In this document: positions 17,590 through 25,986 of the stretch, one piece after another
Layout: every line of letters starts with the position of its first letter
Numbering within the stretch: position 1 is the first letter of the stretch
NCBI GenBank assembly: GCA_026125795.1
Contig: JAHCKM010000001.1
Span: forward strand, 496,001-560,000
Direction: 5' to 3'
DNA from: Burkholderiaceae bacterium
GTDB lineage: Bacteria > Pseudomonadota > Gammaproteobacteria > Burkholderiales > Burkholderiaceae_C
Length of the DNA: 64,000 nt
Program-made: the position numbers and the translations under genes
Notes under the pieces: model-generated
The model's input: only the letters and a program-made list of their open reading frames with translations
Told to the model about the DNA's origin: nothing
Databases searched by the model: none

Positions 17590-18570
17590 ATGAAAGTGTG
17601 TGTGGTCGGCGCCGGCGCGATCGGCGGCTTCATCGGCACGAGGCTGGCGATCAGCGGCCATGACGTCAGCGCGTTCGCGCGCGGCGCCACGCTGGCCGCG
17701 CTGCGCAAGCACGGCTGGCGCCTGCGCCAGGGCGGCAAGTTGCGCGGCGCGCCGGCGCGCGCGTCGGATCGCAGCGCCGAGCTCGGCGCGCACGACCTGG
17801 TGGTGATCGCGGTCAAAGGCCAGTCGTTGCCCGACGTGGCGCCGCACATCCGGCCGCTGCTGGAGCCGCACACGCTGGTATTGCCGGCGATGAACGGCGT
17901 GCCGTGGTGGTTCGGCCGCGGCGTGCCGGCGCTCGAAGGAACGCCGCTGTCCAGCGTCGACCCCGGCGGCGTGGTGTCGAACGCGATCCCGTTCGAGCAG
18001 GTGATCGGCTGCGTCGTGCACGCCAGCACGTGGACCTCGGAGCCCGGGCTGGTGGAGCACAAGATGGGCGACAAGCTCATCGTCGGCGAGCCGGCCGGCG
18101 GCGAGTCGGACCGCGTGAACGAGCTCGGCGCCACGCTCGAGCAGGCCGGCTTTCAGATCGAGCGCTCCACCGACGTGCGGCGCGACATCTGGTACAAGCT
18201 GTGGGGCAACATGACGATGAATCCGGTGTCGGCCATCACCGGCGCGACCAGTGACCAGGTGCTGGCCGATCCGCTGGTCGTGGCCTTCTGCTCGGCTGCG
18301 ATGCGCGAGGCCTCCGCGGTGGGCACGCAGATCGGCTGCACGATCGACCAGCAGCCCGAAGACCGCCACGTGATCACGCGCAAGCTGGGCAGCTTCAAGC
18401 CCAGCATGCTGCAGGACGTGGAGGCCGGCCGCACGCTCGAGCTCGATGCCATCGTGAGCGTGGTGCGCGAGATTGCGCAGCGCGTGGGCGTGGCCACGCC
18501 GAGCATCGACGCGCTGCTCGGCATCACGCGGTTGTTCGCGCGCACGCGCGGTCTGTACCGGGCCGACTGA
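17590..18570 (+). CDS. Ketopantoate reductase (ApbA/PanE) family protein
   Basis: 326 residues. The NADPH motif MKVCVVGAGAIGGFIG is at the extreme N-terminus, the catalytic Lys lies in DIWYKLWGNMTMNP, and KLGSFKPSMLQDVEAGRTLE is the conserved PanE C-terminal signature. The family includes true 2-dehydropantoate 2-reductases and many enzymes acting on other 2-keto or beta-hydroxy acids. The position at the end of a GntR-linked catabolic set favours a catabolic hydroxyacid dehydrogenase over pantothenate synthesis, although this is inference. Confidence 0.85.
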   Translation: MKVCVVGAGAIGGFIGTRLAISGHDVSAFARGATLAALRKHGWRLRQGGKLRGAPARASDRSAELGAHDLVVIAVKGQSLPDVAPHIRPLLEPHTLVLPAMNGVPWWFGRGVPALEGTPLSSVDPGGVVSNAIPFEQVIGCVVHASTWTSEPGLVEHKMGDKLIVGEPAGGESDRVNELGATLEQAGFQIERSTDVRRDIWYKLWGNMTMNPVSAITGATSDQVLADPLVVAFCSAAMREASAVGTQIGCTIDQQPEDRHVITRKLGSFKPSMLQDVEAGRTLELDAIVSVVREIAQRVGVATPSIDALLGITRLFARTRGLYRAD

Positions 18571-18612
18571 ACGACGACCCTGCCCGCGCGCTGAGCCGGC
18601 GCACCGCCCGCC

Positions 18613-19281
18613 ATGCAACACCTGCTGCCAAGGCCCCTCGCCTGGCGGCGGTTGCGCCCGTCGGTCGGCTCGGCGCTTTGGGTGCTGGCGCTGTTTGCCG
18701 GGGCCGTGGTGCTGGTGCGCGCATATGCCGTGCCGATCCAGGCCACGGTGTCGAGCAATCCGACCCTCGGGGTGTTGCTGTTCGTCGCGACGTCGGTGCT
18801 GGCGGTGCTGATGCCGCTGCTGACCAACCTGCCGCTGCTGCCCGTGGCCGTGCTGGCGTGGGGGCCGGGATGGACGGCGGTGCTGCTGCTGACGGGCTGG
18901 GTCGCCGGGGCAGGGCTGTCGTTCTGGCTCGGCCGGCACGCCCGCGCGGCCATCCTGCGGCGCCTGCCATCGGTGCAGCGCCACGCCGACATCGACCGCC
19001 TGATTCATCCGCGCCACCGCGTCGCGTCGCTGGTGCTGCTGCGCATGACGTTTCCGGTGGACGTGCTGTCGTATGCGCTGGGGCTGTTCAGCCAGCGCAA
19101 CACGCTGTTCGAGAACACCGCGTCGACGGCGCTTGGCGCTGCTCCTTTCGCCATCTTGTTCGCCTGGTTTCCGACCTGGCCGGTCTTCGCGCAGGTGTCG
19201 GGGCTGGGTGCTTCGCTGGCAGTGTTCGGTGCCTACGTCGCGTGGCTGTCGAATGCACGGGGGCCAGCCGACGTGGCGTAG
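18613..19281 (+). CDS. VTT/DedA-family integral membrane protein
   Basis: 222 residues with about five to six hydrophobic segments. A VTT-domain core is visible: the re-entrant-loop-like LTNLPLLPVAVLAWGPGWTA, a GAGLSFWLGR segment and the conserved RMTFPVDVLSYALG stretch. DedA/TVP38 proteins move undecaprenyl phosphate or other lipids across membranes, but this member is unassigned. Its last 49 bp overlap the convergent gene ending at 19233. Confidence 0.78.
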   Translation: MQHLLPRPLAWRRLRPSVGSALWVLALFAGAVVLVRAYAVPIQATVSSNPTLGVLLFVATSVLAVLMPLLTNLPLLPVAVLAWGPGWTAVLLLTGWVAGAGLSFWLGRHARAAILRRLPSVQRHADIDRLIHPRHRVASLVLLRMTFPVDVLSYALGLFSQRNTLFENTASTALGAAPFAILFAWFPTWPVFAQVSGLGASLAVFGAYVAWLSNARGPADVA

Positions 19282-19658
19282 AGATCGCCGCCGCCGCGGT
19301 CGGACGATGCGAGCCCGTCGGTCGATGTGCGCTGCGCGGCGGGCGCGACGGGCGGTGTGCCGGCGCGAAACGACGCCAGCGTAGGCGCCGGCAGCACGAG
19401 CACGGGTTCGCATCGCACCGGCGCGGGTTCGGTGGCACGCGTCGCCTGCCACAGCCGCCATGCATTGATCGGCAGCAGCAACAGGTGCAGCGACAGCACG
19501 GGCGGCAGCCAGGCGACGAGGGCGTAGGCGATGAACAGCAGGTTGCTGGCGATGGCAAGCGCGCGCAGCGTGTGGAGCTGCTGCGCCAGGAACGTGAGCA
19601 GCACCGCAACGGCGGCCGAATAGCCGAGCAGGTCGGACGCGAAGGTGTCCGGGTTCAT
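19233..19658 (-). CDS. Small membrane protein, YgjV-like
   Basis: 141 residues. The first 70 contain three close hydrophobic helices (LLGYSAAVAVLLTFLAQQL, LRALAIASNLLFIAYALV and PPVLSLHLLLLPINAWRLW), an arrangement like the YgjV/Popeye-related membrane domain. The remaining 70 residues are hydrophilic, Ala/Pro-rich and probably disordered. Function is unknown. The gene converges on and overlaps the VTT-domain gene, so the exact C-terminus is the least certain part. Confidence 0.6.
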   Translation of the reverse strand: MNPDTFASDLLGYSAAVAVLLTFLAQQLHTLRALAIASNLLFIAYALVAWLPPVLSLHLLLLPINAWRLWQATRATEPAPVRCEPVLVLPAPTLASFRAGTPPVAPAAQRTSTDGLASSDRGGGDLYATSAGPRAFDSHAT

Positions 19659-19714
19659 GGTGGATCTGCGTTGCACCGCCCGCTCGGGCGGTTCAAACGG
19701 ACTTGCCCGAACGA

Positions 19715-20512
19715 TCAGGAAAACGCGATGTCGAGCGCCGGCAGCGGTGCGCCGAACTCGGCGCGCCACACCTCGCCGGGCTTGACCGGCCAGGCATCGG
19801 TCCAGGTGCCGGTGGTAACCACGTCGCCTGGATGCAGGCCCGGTGCGCCCGGGCAGCGCTGCAGCTCGAGCACGAAATGGTGCAGCGCGTGCAGCGGGCC
19901 GTCGAGCACGCGTGCGCCGTCGCCTTCGTCGATCACCGCCGTGCCGGCGCACAAGCGCACGCGGGTGTTGGCCAGCCGTGCGTCGAGCGCCACGCCGCTG
20001 GCGGCGATGTCGTGCACCGGCTGCCGCTGCCCGAGCGCCAGCGCGCCGTGCAGCGCACCGTCGGCGATGCTTTCGGCGGCGCTGAACTTCCAGTCGGACT
20101 GGTGCGACTGCACCACCTCGAAGCTCGGCGCCACCCAGTGGATGCAGCCGAACAGCTGCTCCAGCGTCGGGTTTGCCGGCGGCGTGCGTGCGATGCCGAA
20201 GGCCACTTCAGGTTCGAGACGTGGCTGGCACAGGCCGCTCAATCCGACCTCGCCATGTCCGTCGCTGAGTTGCAGCGTGCGGTCGTACACCGTTCCCCAG
20301 ATCGGCGCATAGACGCCATAACGCGGCCAGATCGTGCGGTTGGTGAAGCCGATCTTGTAGCCCACCGGCCTCTCGCCGCGCGCGACGCGCAATGCGCGCA
20401 CCGCGAGCGCCACCTGGTACGCGGCAGCGACGTCGTCGAACACGGCGCCCGCGGCACGCGCCGGCCATAGCGTGGCGCGGTCCAGATGCCGCAGGATGTC
20501 TTCCGGCGTCAT
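19715..20512 (-). CDS. 2-Keto-4-pentenoate hydratase / oxaloacetate-fold hydratase
   Basis: 265 residues of the FAH-fold hydratase/decarboxylase branch (MhpD, HpaH, DmpE/H relatives): GYKIGFTNRT, the metal-site LEPEVAFGI, an SFEVVQSHQSDWKF stretch and GDVVTTGTWTDAWPV near the C-terminus. These enzymes hydrate 2-oxopent-4-enoate type products of meta-cleavage. No ring-cleavage dioxygenase gene is adjacent. Instead its start overlaps the DAHP synthase stop by 4 nt, an unusual pairing of an aromatic-catabolic-type enzyme with aromatic biosynthesis. Confidence 0.85.
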   Translation of the reverse strand: MTPEDILRHLDRATLWPARAAGAVFDDVAAAYQVALAVRALRVARGERPVGYKIGFTNRTIWPRYGVYAPIWGTVYDRTLQLSDGHGEVGLSGLCQPRLEPEVAFGIARTPPANPTLEQLFGCIHWVAPSFEVVQSHQSDWKFSAAESIADGALHGALALGQRQPVHDIAASGVALDARLANTRVRLCAGTAVIDEGDGARVLDGPLHALHHFVLELQRCPGAPGLHPGDVVTTGTWTDAWPVKPGEVWRAEFGAPLPALDIAFS

Positions 20513-21612
20513 GAGGCTCTTCGCCGACGCCGGGTGCGCACCGCATCGGCAAGCTCGCCGAGCAGGGCCTTGGACTCATCCCAGCCGATGCACGCATCGG
20601 TGATGCTCTGGCCGTAGCGCAGCGCGCGGCGGTCGGTGCTGCCGGGCTTGAAGCCCTGCGCGCCGGCCACCAGGTGGCTCTCGATCATCACGCCGAAAAC
20701 CTGCCGGCTGCCGCTTGCGATCTGCCGCGCCACGTCGCGGACCACCGCGGGCTGCTTCTCGTGATCCTTGCCGCTGTTGCCGTGCGAGCAGTCGACCATC
20801 ACGCTGGGCTGGCGGCCGGCGTCCTCGATCGCGTCGCAGGCGGCGGCCACGCTCCTGGCGTCGTAATTGGGCGACGCGCCGCCGCGCAGGATCACGTGGC
20901 CGTCGGGGTTGCCGGCGGTGTGCACCATCGCGATCTGGCCGCTCTTGTGCACGCCGAGAAAGCTGTGCGGCTGGCTGGCTGCGATCACGGCGTCGATCGC
21001 CACGCGCACGTTGCCTTCGGTGCTGTTCTTGAAGCCGATCGCGGCCGAGAAGCCCGACGCCAGCTCGCGGTGCACCTGGCTTTCGGTGGTGCGTGCGCCG
21101 ATCGCGCCCCACGAAAGCAGGTCGGCCATGTACTGCGGGCTCGACGTGTCGAGCAGCTCGCCGCCGGTGGGCACACCCATTGCATTGATGTCGATCAGCA
21201 GAGAACGCGCGATGCGCAGCCCCTCGTTGATGCGAAAGCTGCCGTCCAGGTGCGGGTCGTTGATCAGGCCTTTCCAGCCGACCGTGGTGCGTGGCTTCTC
21301 GAAGTACACGCGCATCACGATCTCCAGCGCATCGTCGAGCTTGCGCCGCACGTCGGCGAGGTGGTGTGCATACTCGAGCGCCGAGCGCGGCTCGTGCACC
21401 GAGCAGGGCCCGATCACCACCAGCAGCCGGTCGTCGGCGCCGTGCACGATGCGGCGCACGCGGTCGCGGCTGGCGGCGACAAATCCTTCGATCGGCCCGC
21501 CGGCCACCGGGAAGAAGCGGATCAGCTGCTCCGGCGGCGGCAGCGGCTCGACCGCGACGACGCGCTCGTCGTCGACCTTGCTGGTCTTCTCGGTGGGGTC
21601 GGTGGCGCGCAT
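20509..21612 (-). CDS. aroG: 3-Deoxy-7-phosphoheptulonate (DAHP) synthase, class I
   Basis: 367 residues, similar to AroF/AroG/AroH. It condenses phosphoenolpyruvate and erythrose 4-phosphate in the first shikimate step. Conserved blocks are LLVVIGPCSVHEP, MRVYFEKPRTTVGWKGLINDP, GELLDTSSPQY, IGARTTESQVHREL, GFKNSTEGN, MVDCSHGNSGK (metal His) and ITDACIGWDES. Which allosteric isoform it is cannot be read with confidence. An upstream in-frame start exists at 21684, but the ATG at 21612 gives a family-typical length. It is coupled to a downstream hydratase gene. Confidence 0.94.
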   Translation of the reverse strand: MRATDPTEKTSKVDDERVVAVEPLPPPEQLIRFFPVAGGPIEGFVAASRDRVRRIVHGADDRLLVVIGPCSVHEPRSALEYAHHLADVRRKLDDALEIVMRVYFEKPRTTVGWKGLINDPHLDGSFRINEGLRIARSLLIDINAMGVPTGGELLDTSSPQYMADLLSWGAIGARTTESQVHRELASGFSAAIGFKNSTEGNVRVAIDAVIAASQPHSFLGVHKSGQIAMVHTAGNPDGHVILRGGASPNYDARSVAAACDAIEDAGRQPSVMVDCSHGNSGKDHEKQPAVVRDVARQIASGSRQVFGVMIESHLVAGAQGFKPGSTDRRALRYGQSITDACIGWDESKALLGELADAVRTRRRRRAS

Positions 21613-21700
21613 CGGTGAGGGCGGTGGCTCGATGCGCGATTGTCGGGCATCGCCGGTGCGCGGCCGCCCGCAGTCCCGCGCCACTCAGCCGTCCACGGCA

Positions 21701-22993
21701 CTACGGATCACTCGACCGGCTGGTCTTCAAGCGCGACACCAGTTCCTGCACGATCGCTCGATCGGCCGGGGCAAGCGCCTGCGCTCGAAGCAGCATGTCG
21801 CGCTCGAGTTCTCTGAGACGCCATCCGACTTCGCGGACCACAGCCTCCACTTCGGCCAGGAGCGCCGGGTCACCGACCGCATTCATGTGCGAGAACAGCG
21901 CCACCGGGTCCTCGCCCGACAGCCCGCTGCGCGCGAGCGAGCGCTCGATGCGCTCCATACGGCCGTGGTTGGCCGACAGCACCGCCGATGCCCCGGAGCC
22001 GGCTTCGATCAACTCCTGGATCCAGGGCAACGAACGGCGAAAGTTTGACACCGTGTTCGTGACGCGGGTCAGGCGGGCCAGCACATCGGCAGACTGCTGC
22101 GTGGTCTGCGCCGGCACCATGGCCGCTGCGGGCATGATCGCGCGAACGATCCGGTCGCGGAATCCGCCCGGCATCAGCCGTGCGGCCACGCTCGCGCTGC
22201 TGAGCGGCGAGCGGCCACGGCGCATCATGCCCCCGAGCCACTCGGCGGCGGCCAGCAACTCGCCGCGCATCGGCAGCGCGTCGCCCGCGACGTGTCTCGG
22301 GTAGCCGAAGCCATCATGTCGCTCGTGATGGCTCAGGACCAGATCGGCCACCACCCGGCCCGCGCCATCCATGTCGCGCAGCACCCGATGGCCGATCGCC
22401 GGATGCGCAACGATGTGCTTCCAGTGGGACGGTTCCAGCGTCGCACTGGACTTGAGGAACGCGGGGTCCACGTAGAGCTCGCCCACGTCGTGGAACAGGC
22501 CGGCCGTGAGGAACGTGCGCAGGCTCGCGTCGTCGTCGGCCCGAACCGCCTTGGCAAGCCCGGTTGCGAACAAGGCCACACCGACGCAGTGCCCGAGCTT
22601 GTCCGAAGGCAGCTCCGCGTAGAGCGTGAGCAGCGAACGCAGCTGCGCGGTCAACGGCAGTCGGCCCAGCAGTTCGACCACCGACGAGGCCTTGCCGTGC
22701 AACGCCTGCAGCAGGGGCTGCTCGTCGAGCAGTTGCTGTGCGATCGGCCTGAGCATGTCGCCGCTGATGGCGTCGGCAACTTCGAGACACTGTTCCAGCG
22801 GCTTGGCGAGCTTGTGTGCGAGCAAGCGCTCACGCGTGCCTGCGTCGACCTGCGCTCCTTTGGCGAGCAGCTTGATCCCCGACGGAGTGACGATGTCCTC
22901 CGTGGTCTGAATCTTGTGAGCCGACTCGACGACGTGATCGAGGAAATGCTCCTCGCTCGTCGCCTCGGCCACGGTGTCGATGGTCGCAGTCAC
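21701..22993 (-). CDS. HD-GYP domain protein, probable cyclic-di-GMP phosphodiesterase
   Basis: 430 residues. The N-terminal 150 residues are helical with no clear fold. The HD-GYP core follows: GHCVGVALFATGLA, the metal-binding GLFHDVGELYVDP (about 200-212), and SHHERHDGFGYPR, where GFGYP corresponds to the GYP motif. The C-terminal 130 residues are a helical tail. The GTG start at 22993 has a good GGAAGGGAAG ribosome-binding site; the frame is open far upstream but enters the P450 gene. It is transcribed alone. Activity should be tested, because the metal site may be the bi- or trinuclear type. Confidence 0.85.
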   Translation of the reverse strand: MTATIDTVAEATSEEHFLDHVVESAHKIQTTEDIVTPSGIKLLAKGAQVDAGTRERLLAHKLAKPLEQCLEVADAISGDMLRPIAQQLLDEQPLLQALHGKASSVVELLGRLPLTAQLRSLLTLYAELPSDKLGHCVGVALFATGLAKAVRADDDASLRTFLTAGLFHDVGELYVDPAFLKSSATLEPSHWKHIVAHPAIGHRVLRDMDGAGRVVADLVLSHHERHDGFGYPRHVAGDALPMRGELLAAAEWLGGMMRRGRSPLSSASVAARLMPGGFRDRIVRAIMPAAAMVPAQTTQQSADVLARLTRVTNTVSNFRRSLPWIQELIEAGSGASAVLSANHGRMERIERSLARSGLSGEDPVALFSHMNAVGDPALLAEVEAVVREVGWRLRELERDMLLRAQALAPADRAIVQELVSRLKTSRSSDP

Positions 22994-23172
22994 GGCTTCC
23001 CTTCCAGGGACATCCGTTCGGATATCGACCGCTCGCGCCGGCGCGCGAGCCGGGACGAGCCCCGGCGCGTGACGAAGGTCGCAGCAACCGAGGGTCCGCG
23101 CGCGCCAGCGCCTTTCGACGGCCCCCGGACGCTGCAGATCCCGGACCGCCGCGCAGCGCCGTGCCGTGCGCG

Positions 23173-24339
23173 CTATTGCTGCGCCAGGCGCAACTGCAGC
23201 GGGCTGCGGAACGTCGACGACGGCATCCAGTTCAGCGTTTGGTCGACGCGCGCATAGGCCGGCACCACGCGGTGGAACTCCTCGAACGCGATCTTCACGG
23301 CGAGGCGGGCGATCATCGTGCCCAGGCACACGTGCACGCCGCCGCCGAAGCCGAGGTGGCCGCGCGGCTTGCGGCGGATGTCGTAGACGTCGGGCTCGGG
23401 GAACAAACGCTCGTCGCGGTTGCCCGAGCCGTAGGCCAGGCAGACGAAGTCGCCGGCCTTCATCGATTGGCCGTGCAGCTCCACGTCTTGCTGCAGGCAG
23501 CGCTTGAAGCGCTGGGCCGAGGTGTTGTAGCGCAGCGATTCTTCGATCGCCTCGGGCACCAGCGCCGCGTCGGCCACCACCGCGCGCCGCGCGTCGGGAT
23601 GGTCGGCGAGGTTCAGCGCAAACATCGTCATGAAGCCGCCGAGCGACTCGATGCCCGCCATGATCAGCGTGGTGGTGGTCAGCAGCACCTCGCGCTCGTC
23701 GAGCCGGTCGCCGTCGATCTCGGCCTGGCTGAAGTGCGAGATCAGGTCGTTCTGCGGATTGGCCCGGCGTTGCGCGATCACGTTGGCGGCATAGGCCTGC
23801 ATCCACTCGTAGGCGGCGATGTGCTCGGGGCCCTTGGCACGCGTGCGCGGGTCGTTCTGCACCATCAGCACGGCCTTGTCGCGCACCGCCTGCTCGTCGC
23901 CCAGCGGCAGTCCGAGCGCGGCGAACAGCACGCGCACGGTGAACTTGGACGAAAAATCCTCGACGAACTCGAACTGCGCGCGCTCGCGCAACGGCGCCGC
24001 CACGGCCACCGCAATGTCGCGGATCGGTCCGGCCAAGGCCTCGAGGTTGCGGCGTACGAACGCGTGCTGCACCAGCGCGCGCAGCCGGTCGTGGCGCGGC
24101 GGGTCGGTGGTGCCCAGCGTGGCGCCGGCGCGCCCGGGCAACTCGGTCATCATGTTGCCCTTGGCCGACGAGTAGGTGCGCCAGTCCTGCACCGCGCGCA
24201 GGATGTCGGCATGGCGCGACAGGACCCACATGCCGGCGTCTTCGCTCCAGAAGCACGGGTGCTCGTCGCGCAGCGTCTTGTAGGCCGGGAACGGGTCGGC
24301 GTCGATCGCCGGCGAGAACGGGTCGAAGCGAAAGCCCAT
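23173..24339 (-). CDS. Cytochrome P450
   Basis: 388 residues, a soluble class I bacterial P450. The haem ligand is Cys338 in FGGGVHVCLG; the ExxR motif is EESLRYN; the I-helix carries MAGIESLGG, in which Ser replaces the usual conserved Thr of the proton-relay pair. TDPPRHDRLR and FSSKFTVRV are typical of the CYP199/CYP111-like region of sequence space, which is only a loose impression. No ferredoxin or reductase gene is adjacent. It diverges from an AraC/PobR-like regulator. Proximity to the paa genes suggests an aromatic acid substrate. Confidence 0.93.
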   Translation of the reverse strand: MGFRFDPFSPAIDADPFPAYKTLRDEHPCFWSEDAGMWVLSRHADILRAVQDWRTYSSAKGNMMTELPGRAGATLGTTDPPRHDRLRALVQHAFVRRNLEALAGPIRDIAVAVAAPLRERAQFEFVEDFSSKFTVRVLFAALGLPLGDEQAVRDKAVLMVQNDPRTRAKGPEHIAAYEWMQAYAANVIAQRRANPQNDLISHFSQAEIDGDRLDEREVLLTTTTLIMAGIESLGGFMTMFALNLADHPDARRAVVADAALVPEAIEESLRYNTSAQRFKRCLQQDVELHGQSMKAGDFVCLAYGSGNRDERLFPEPDVYDIRRKPRGHLGFGGGVHVCLGTMIARLAVKIAFEEFHRVVPAYARVDQTLNWMPSSTFRSPLQLRLAQQ

Positions 24340-24456
24340 TGCGGTCTCCTTGTGTGTCCTGCGTGATGGCGCCGATTCTGGGCGGCGCGGTGCACTCGCA
24401 GCGGGCACTTGCCGCGGCATTCGCTGGTACTTTTCTCGTACGATGCGTTATGGACG

Positions 24457-24558
24457 TGCCCCCACGCTCGCTCCGCTCGTTGCCCCCAAGGCTCCGAAGG
24501 AGCCCCTTCGTGGCTCCTGGGGCGCGTCAGCGGCTTCGGGCGGCCGGGCGCCGCTGAC
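24457..24558. repeat. Hairpin-containing spacer upstream of the AraC-family gene
   Basis: G+C-rich non-coding DNA with AGGAGCC-CCTTCGT-GGCTCCT (24498-24518) as a perfect 7-bp stem, and GCCCCC-type repeats. It has the same style as the spacers at 4602-4672, 27295-27478 and 28837-28981. It lies in the P450/AraC divergent interval and would be part of the regulator's 5' leader. Confidence 0.4.
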
Positions 24559-25443
24559 ATGGCCCGCGGCCGCCGCTCATTGCCCGCGTTTGCGCTCTAC
24601 GGCGAGGCCGGTGCACCCGGCGCGGCGTTGCTGCACGTGGAATCCATTGCGGCACGCAGCCGCTTGTACCGCTGGGAGATCGGCTCGCACCTGCACCACG
24701 GGCTGCACCAGGTGATCTGGCTGTTTGCCGGCCCGGTGACCGCAACGTTGGACGATTCACGTGCCGAGGGCGAGGGGCCGCTGGCCATCGCCATCCCCAG
24801 CGGCGTGGCGCACGCGTTCAGCTTCTCGCCGCGCAGCGAGGGCCACGTGCTCACCTTCGACCCGCGGCTGATCAGCGAAGACGATGCCGAGCAGCGCATG
24901 GCCGGCGCCTTGCAGGCGCTGTTCGCCGTGCCGCGGCTGCTGCCGGTGCCGGCGCACGCCGCGCCGCGGCTGCACGCGCTGTTCGGCCAGTTGCATGCGG
25001 AGCACGAATCCTCCGATCCCGGCCCGGTGACCGGTTGGCTGGCCCGTGCGGTGCTGTGGCGTCTGGCCGCCGTGGCGCGGCGCGACGAGACCCCGGCGCG
25101 GCGCGCCGCGCAGCCGCTGTACACGCGCTGGGTCGCGCTGGCCGAGGCGCACTATCGCGAGCACTGGCCGGTGACGCGGTATGCCGCGCAACTGGGCCTG
25201 TCGGCCGAGCGCTTGAACCGCATGGTGCGCAACGAGACCGGCTCGAACGCGCAGGCGTTGCTGCACGCCCGGCTGGTGCGCGAGGCTTGCCGGCGTCTGG
25301 TCCATATCGCGGCGCCGGTCTCGCGCATCGCGTTCGAACTCGGTTTCGACGATGCCGCGTACTTCAGCCGCTTCTTCCGCCGCCATGTGGGGGTGGCGCC
25401 GGGCGAGTACCGAGAGAGCGTCGGCTCGGGCCAGCTCGCCTGA
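24559..25443 (+). CDS. AraC-family transcriptional regulator (PobR-like)
   Basis: 294 residues. An N-terminal cupin-type sensor (about 15-110, with HLHHGLHQVIWLFAG) and a C-terminal AraC DNA-binding domain (about 195-285) with the two helix-turn-helices TRYAAQLGLSAERLNRMVRN and VSRIAFELGFDDAAYFSRFF. This architecture matches PobR-type activators of aromatic hydroxylases. It diverges from the P450 gene and precedes the paa operon by 90 bp, so either could be a target; the P450 is the likelier one. ATG at 24559. Confidence 0.88.
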   Translation: MARGRRSLPAFALYGEAGAPGAALLHVESIAARSRLYRWEIGSHLHHGLHQVIWLFAGPVTATLDDSRAEGEGPLAIAIPSGVAHAFSFSPRSEGHVLTFDPRLISEDDAEQRMAGALQALFAVPRLLPVPAHAAPRLHALFGQLHAEHESSDPGPVTGWLARAVLWRLAAVARRDETPARRAAQPLYTRWVALAEAHYREHWPVTRYAAQLGLSAERLNRMVRNETGSNAQALLHARLVREACRRLVHIAAPVSRIAFELGFDDAAYFSRFFRRHVGVAPGEYRESVGSGQLA

Positions 25444-25468
25444 CAACGCCGGCCGCATAACCCTGCGG

Positions 25469-25495
25469 TTGCGGTCGGCACGCGGCCCGTATAAT
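25469..25495 (+). promoter_or_regulatory. Probable promoter of the paaI-paaK-paaABCDE operon
   Basis: A TATAAT -10 hexamer at 25490-25495 is preceded by TTGCGG at 25469-25474 (15-bp spacing; GTTGCG one base earlier gives 16). It is 38 bp upstream of the paaI ATG and directly next to an operator-like palindrome. Confidence 0.6.
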
Positions 25496-25498
25496 CTC

Positions 25499-25510
25499 CC
25501 GACCGGTCGG
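25499..25510. promoter_or_regulatory. Candidate PaaR operator
   Basis: CCGACCGGTCGG is a perfect 12-bp palindrome overlapping the expected transcription start of the paa operon. Its ACCGACCGGTCGG-like form is what I recall for TetR-type PaaR sites in beta-proteobacteria. The TetR gene ending the operon (31409-32032) is the obvious cognate regulator; phenylacetyl-CoA would be the expected inducer. Confidence 0.65.
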
Positions 25511-25533
25511 TCGATAATACTTCCACGAGACGC

Positions 25534-25971
25534 ATGCCCGAACGCACCCCCCAACAACTGGCCGAGCACGTGCGCGACGGCATGTTCGCCAACGACCGCG
25601 CCTCCAAGGCGCTCGGCATGCGCATCGTCGAGGTCGGCCCCGGACGCGCGGTGCTCGAGATGGAGGTGCGCGAGTCGATGGTCAACGGCCACGACCTGTG
25701 CCATGGCGGGTTGATCGCGACCCTGGCCGACTCGGCATTCGCGTTCGCCTGCAACTCGTACAACGAGCTCACCGTGGCGTCGGGCTTCTCGATCGACATC
25801 CTCGCGCCCGGCAAACTGGGCGACGTGCTGACCGCGCGCTGCGCGGAGGTGAGCAAGAGCGGCCGCACCGGCGTGTACGACGCGGTGGTGACCAATCAGC
25901 GCGGCGAACGCGTGGCCGTGTTCCGCGGCCGCTCGCACACGATGAAAGGCAAGCCCGCGGTGGCTGACTAG
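25534..25971 (+). CDS. paaI: Phenylacetyl-CoA-type thioesterase PaaI
   Basis: 145 residues of the hotdog fold. The active-site region NGHDLCHGGLIATLADSAFA is at about 50-70, and GRTGVYDAVVTNQRGERVAVFRG is the conserved C-terminal part. PaaI hydrolyses ring-hydroxylated or epoxidised phenylacetyl-CoA thioesters and prevents CoA trapping when the pathway stalls. First gene of the paa operon, 15 bp before paaK. Confidence 0.92.
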   Translation: MPERTPQQLAEHVRDGMFANDRASKALGMRIVEVGPGRAVLEMEVRESMVNGHDLCHGGLIATLADSAFAFACNSYNELTVASGFSIDILAPGKLGDVLTARCAEVSKSGRTGVYDAVVTNQRGERVAVFRGRSHTMKGKPAVAD

Positions 25972-25986
25972 CCGGAGGCTCGACGC

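Noticed and set aside
21701-24256. A fusion-sized open frame joining the HD-GYP protein and the region of the P450
   Set aside because: The upstream part is an out-of-frame reading of the P450 gene; the GTG at 22993 with its strong ribosome-binding site is the natural start.
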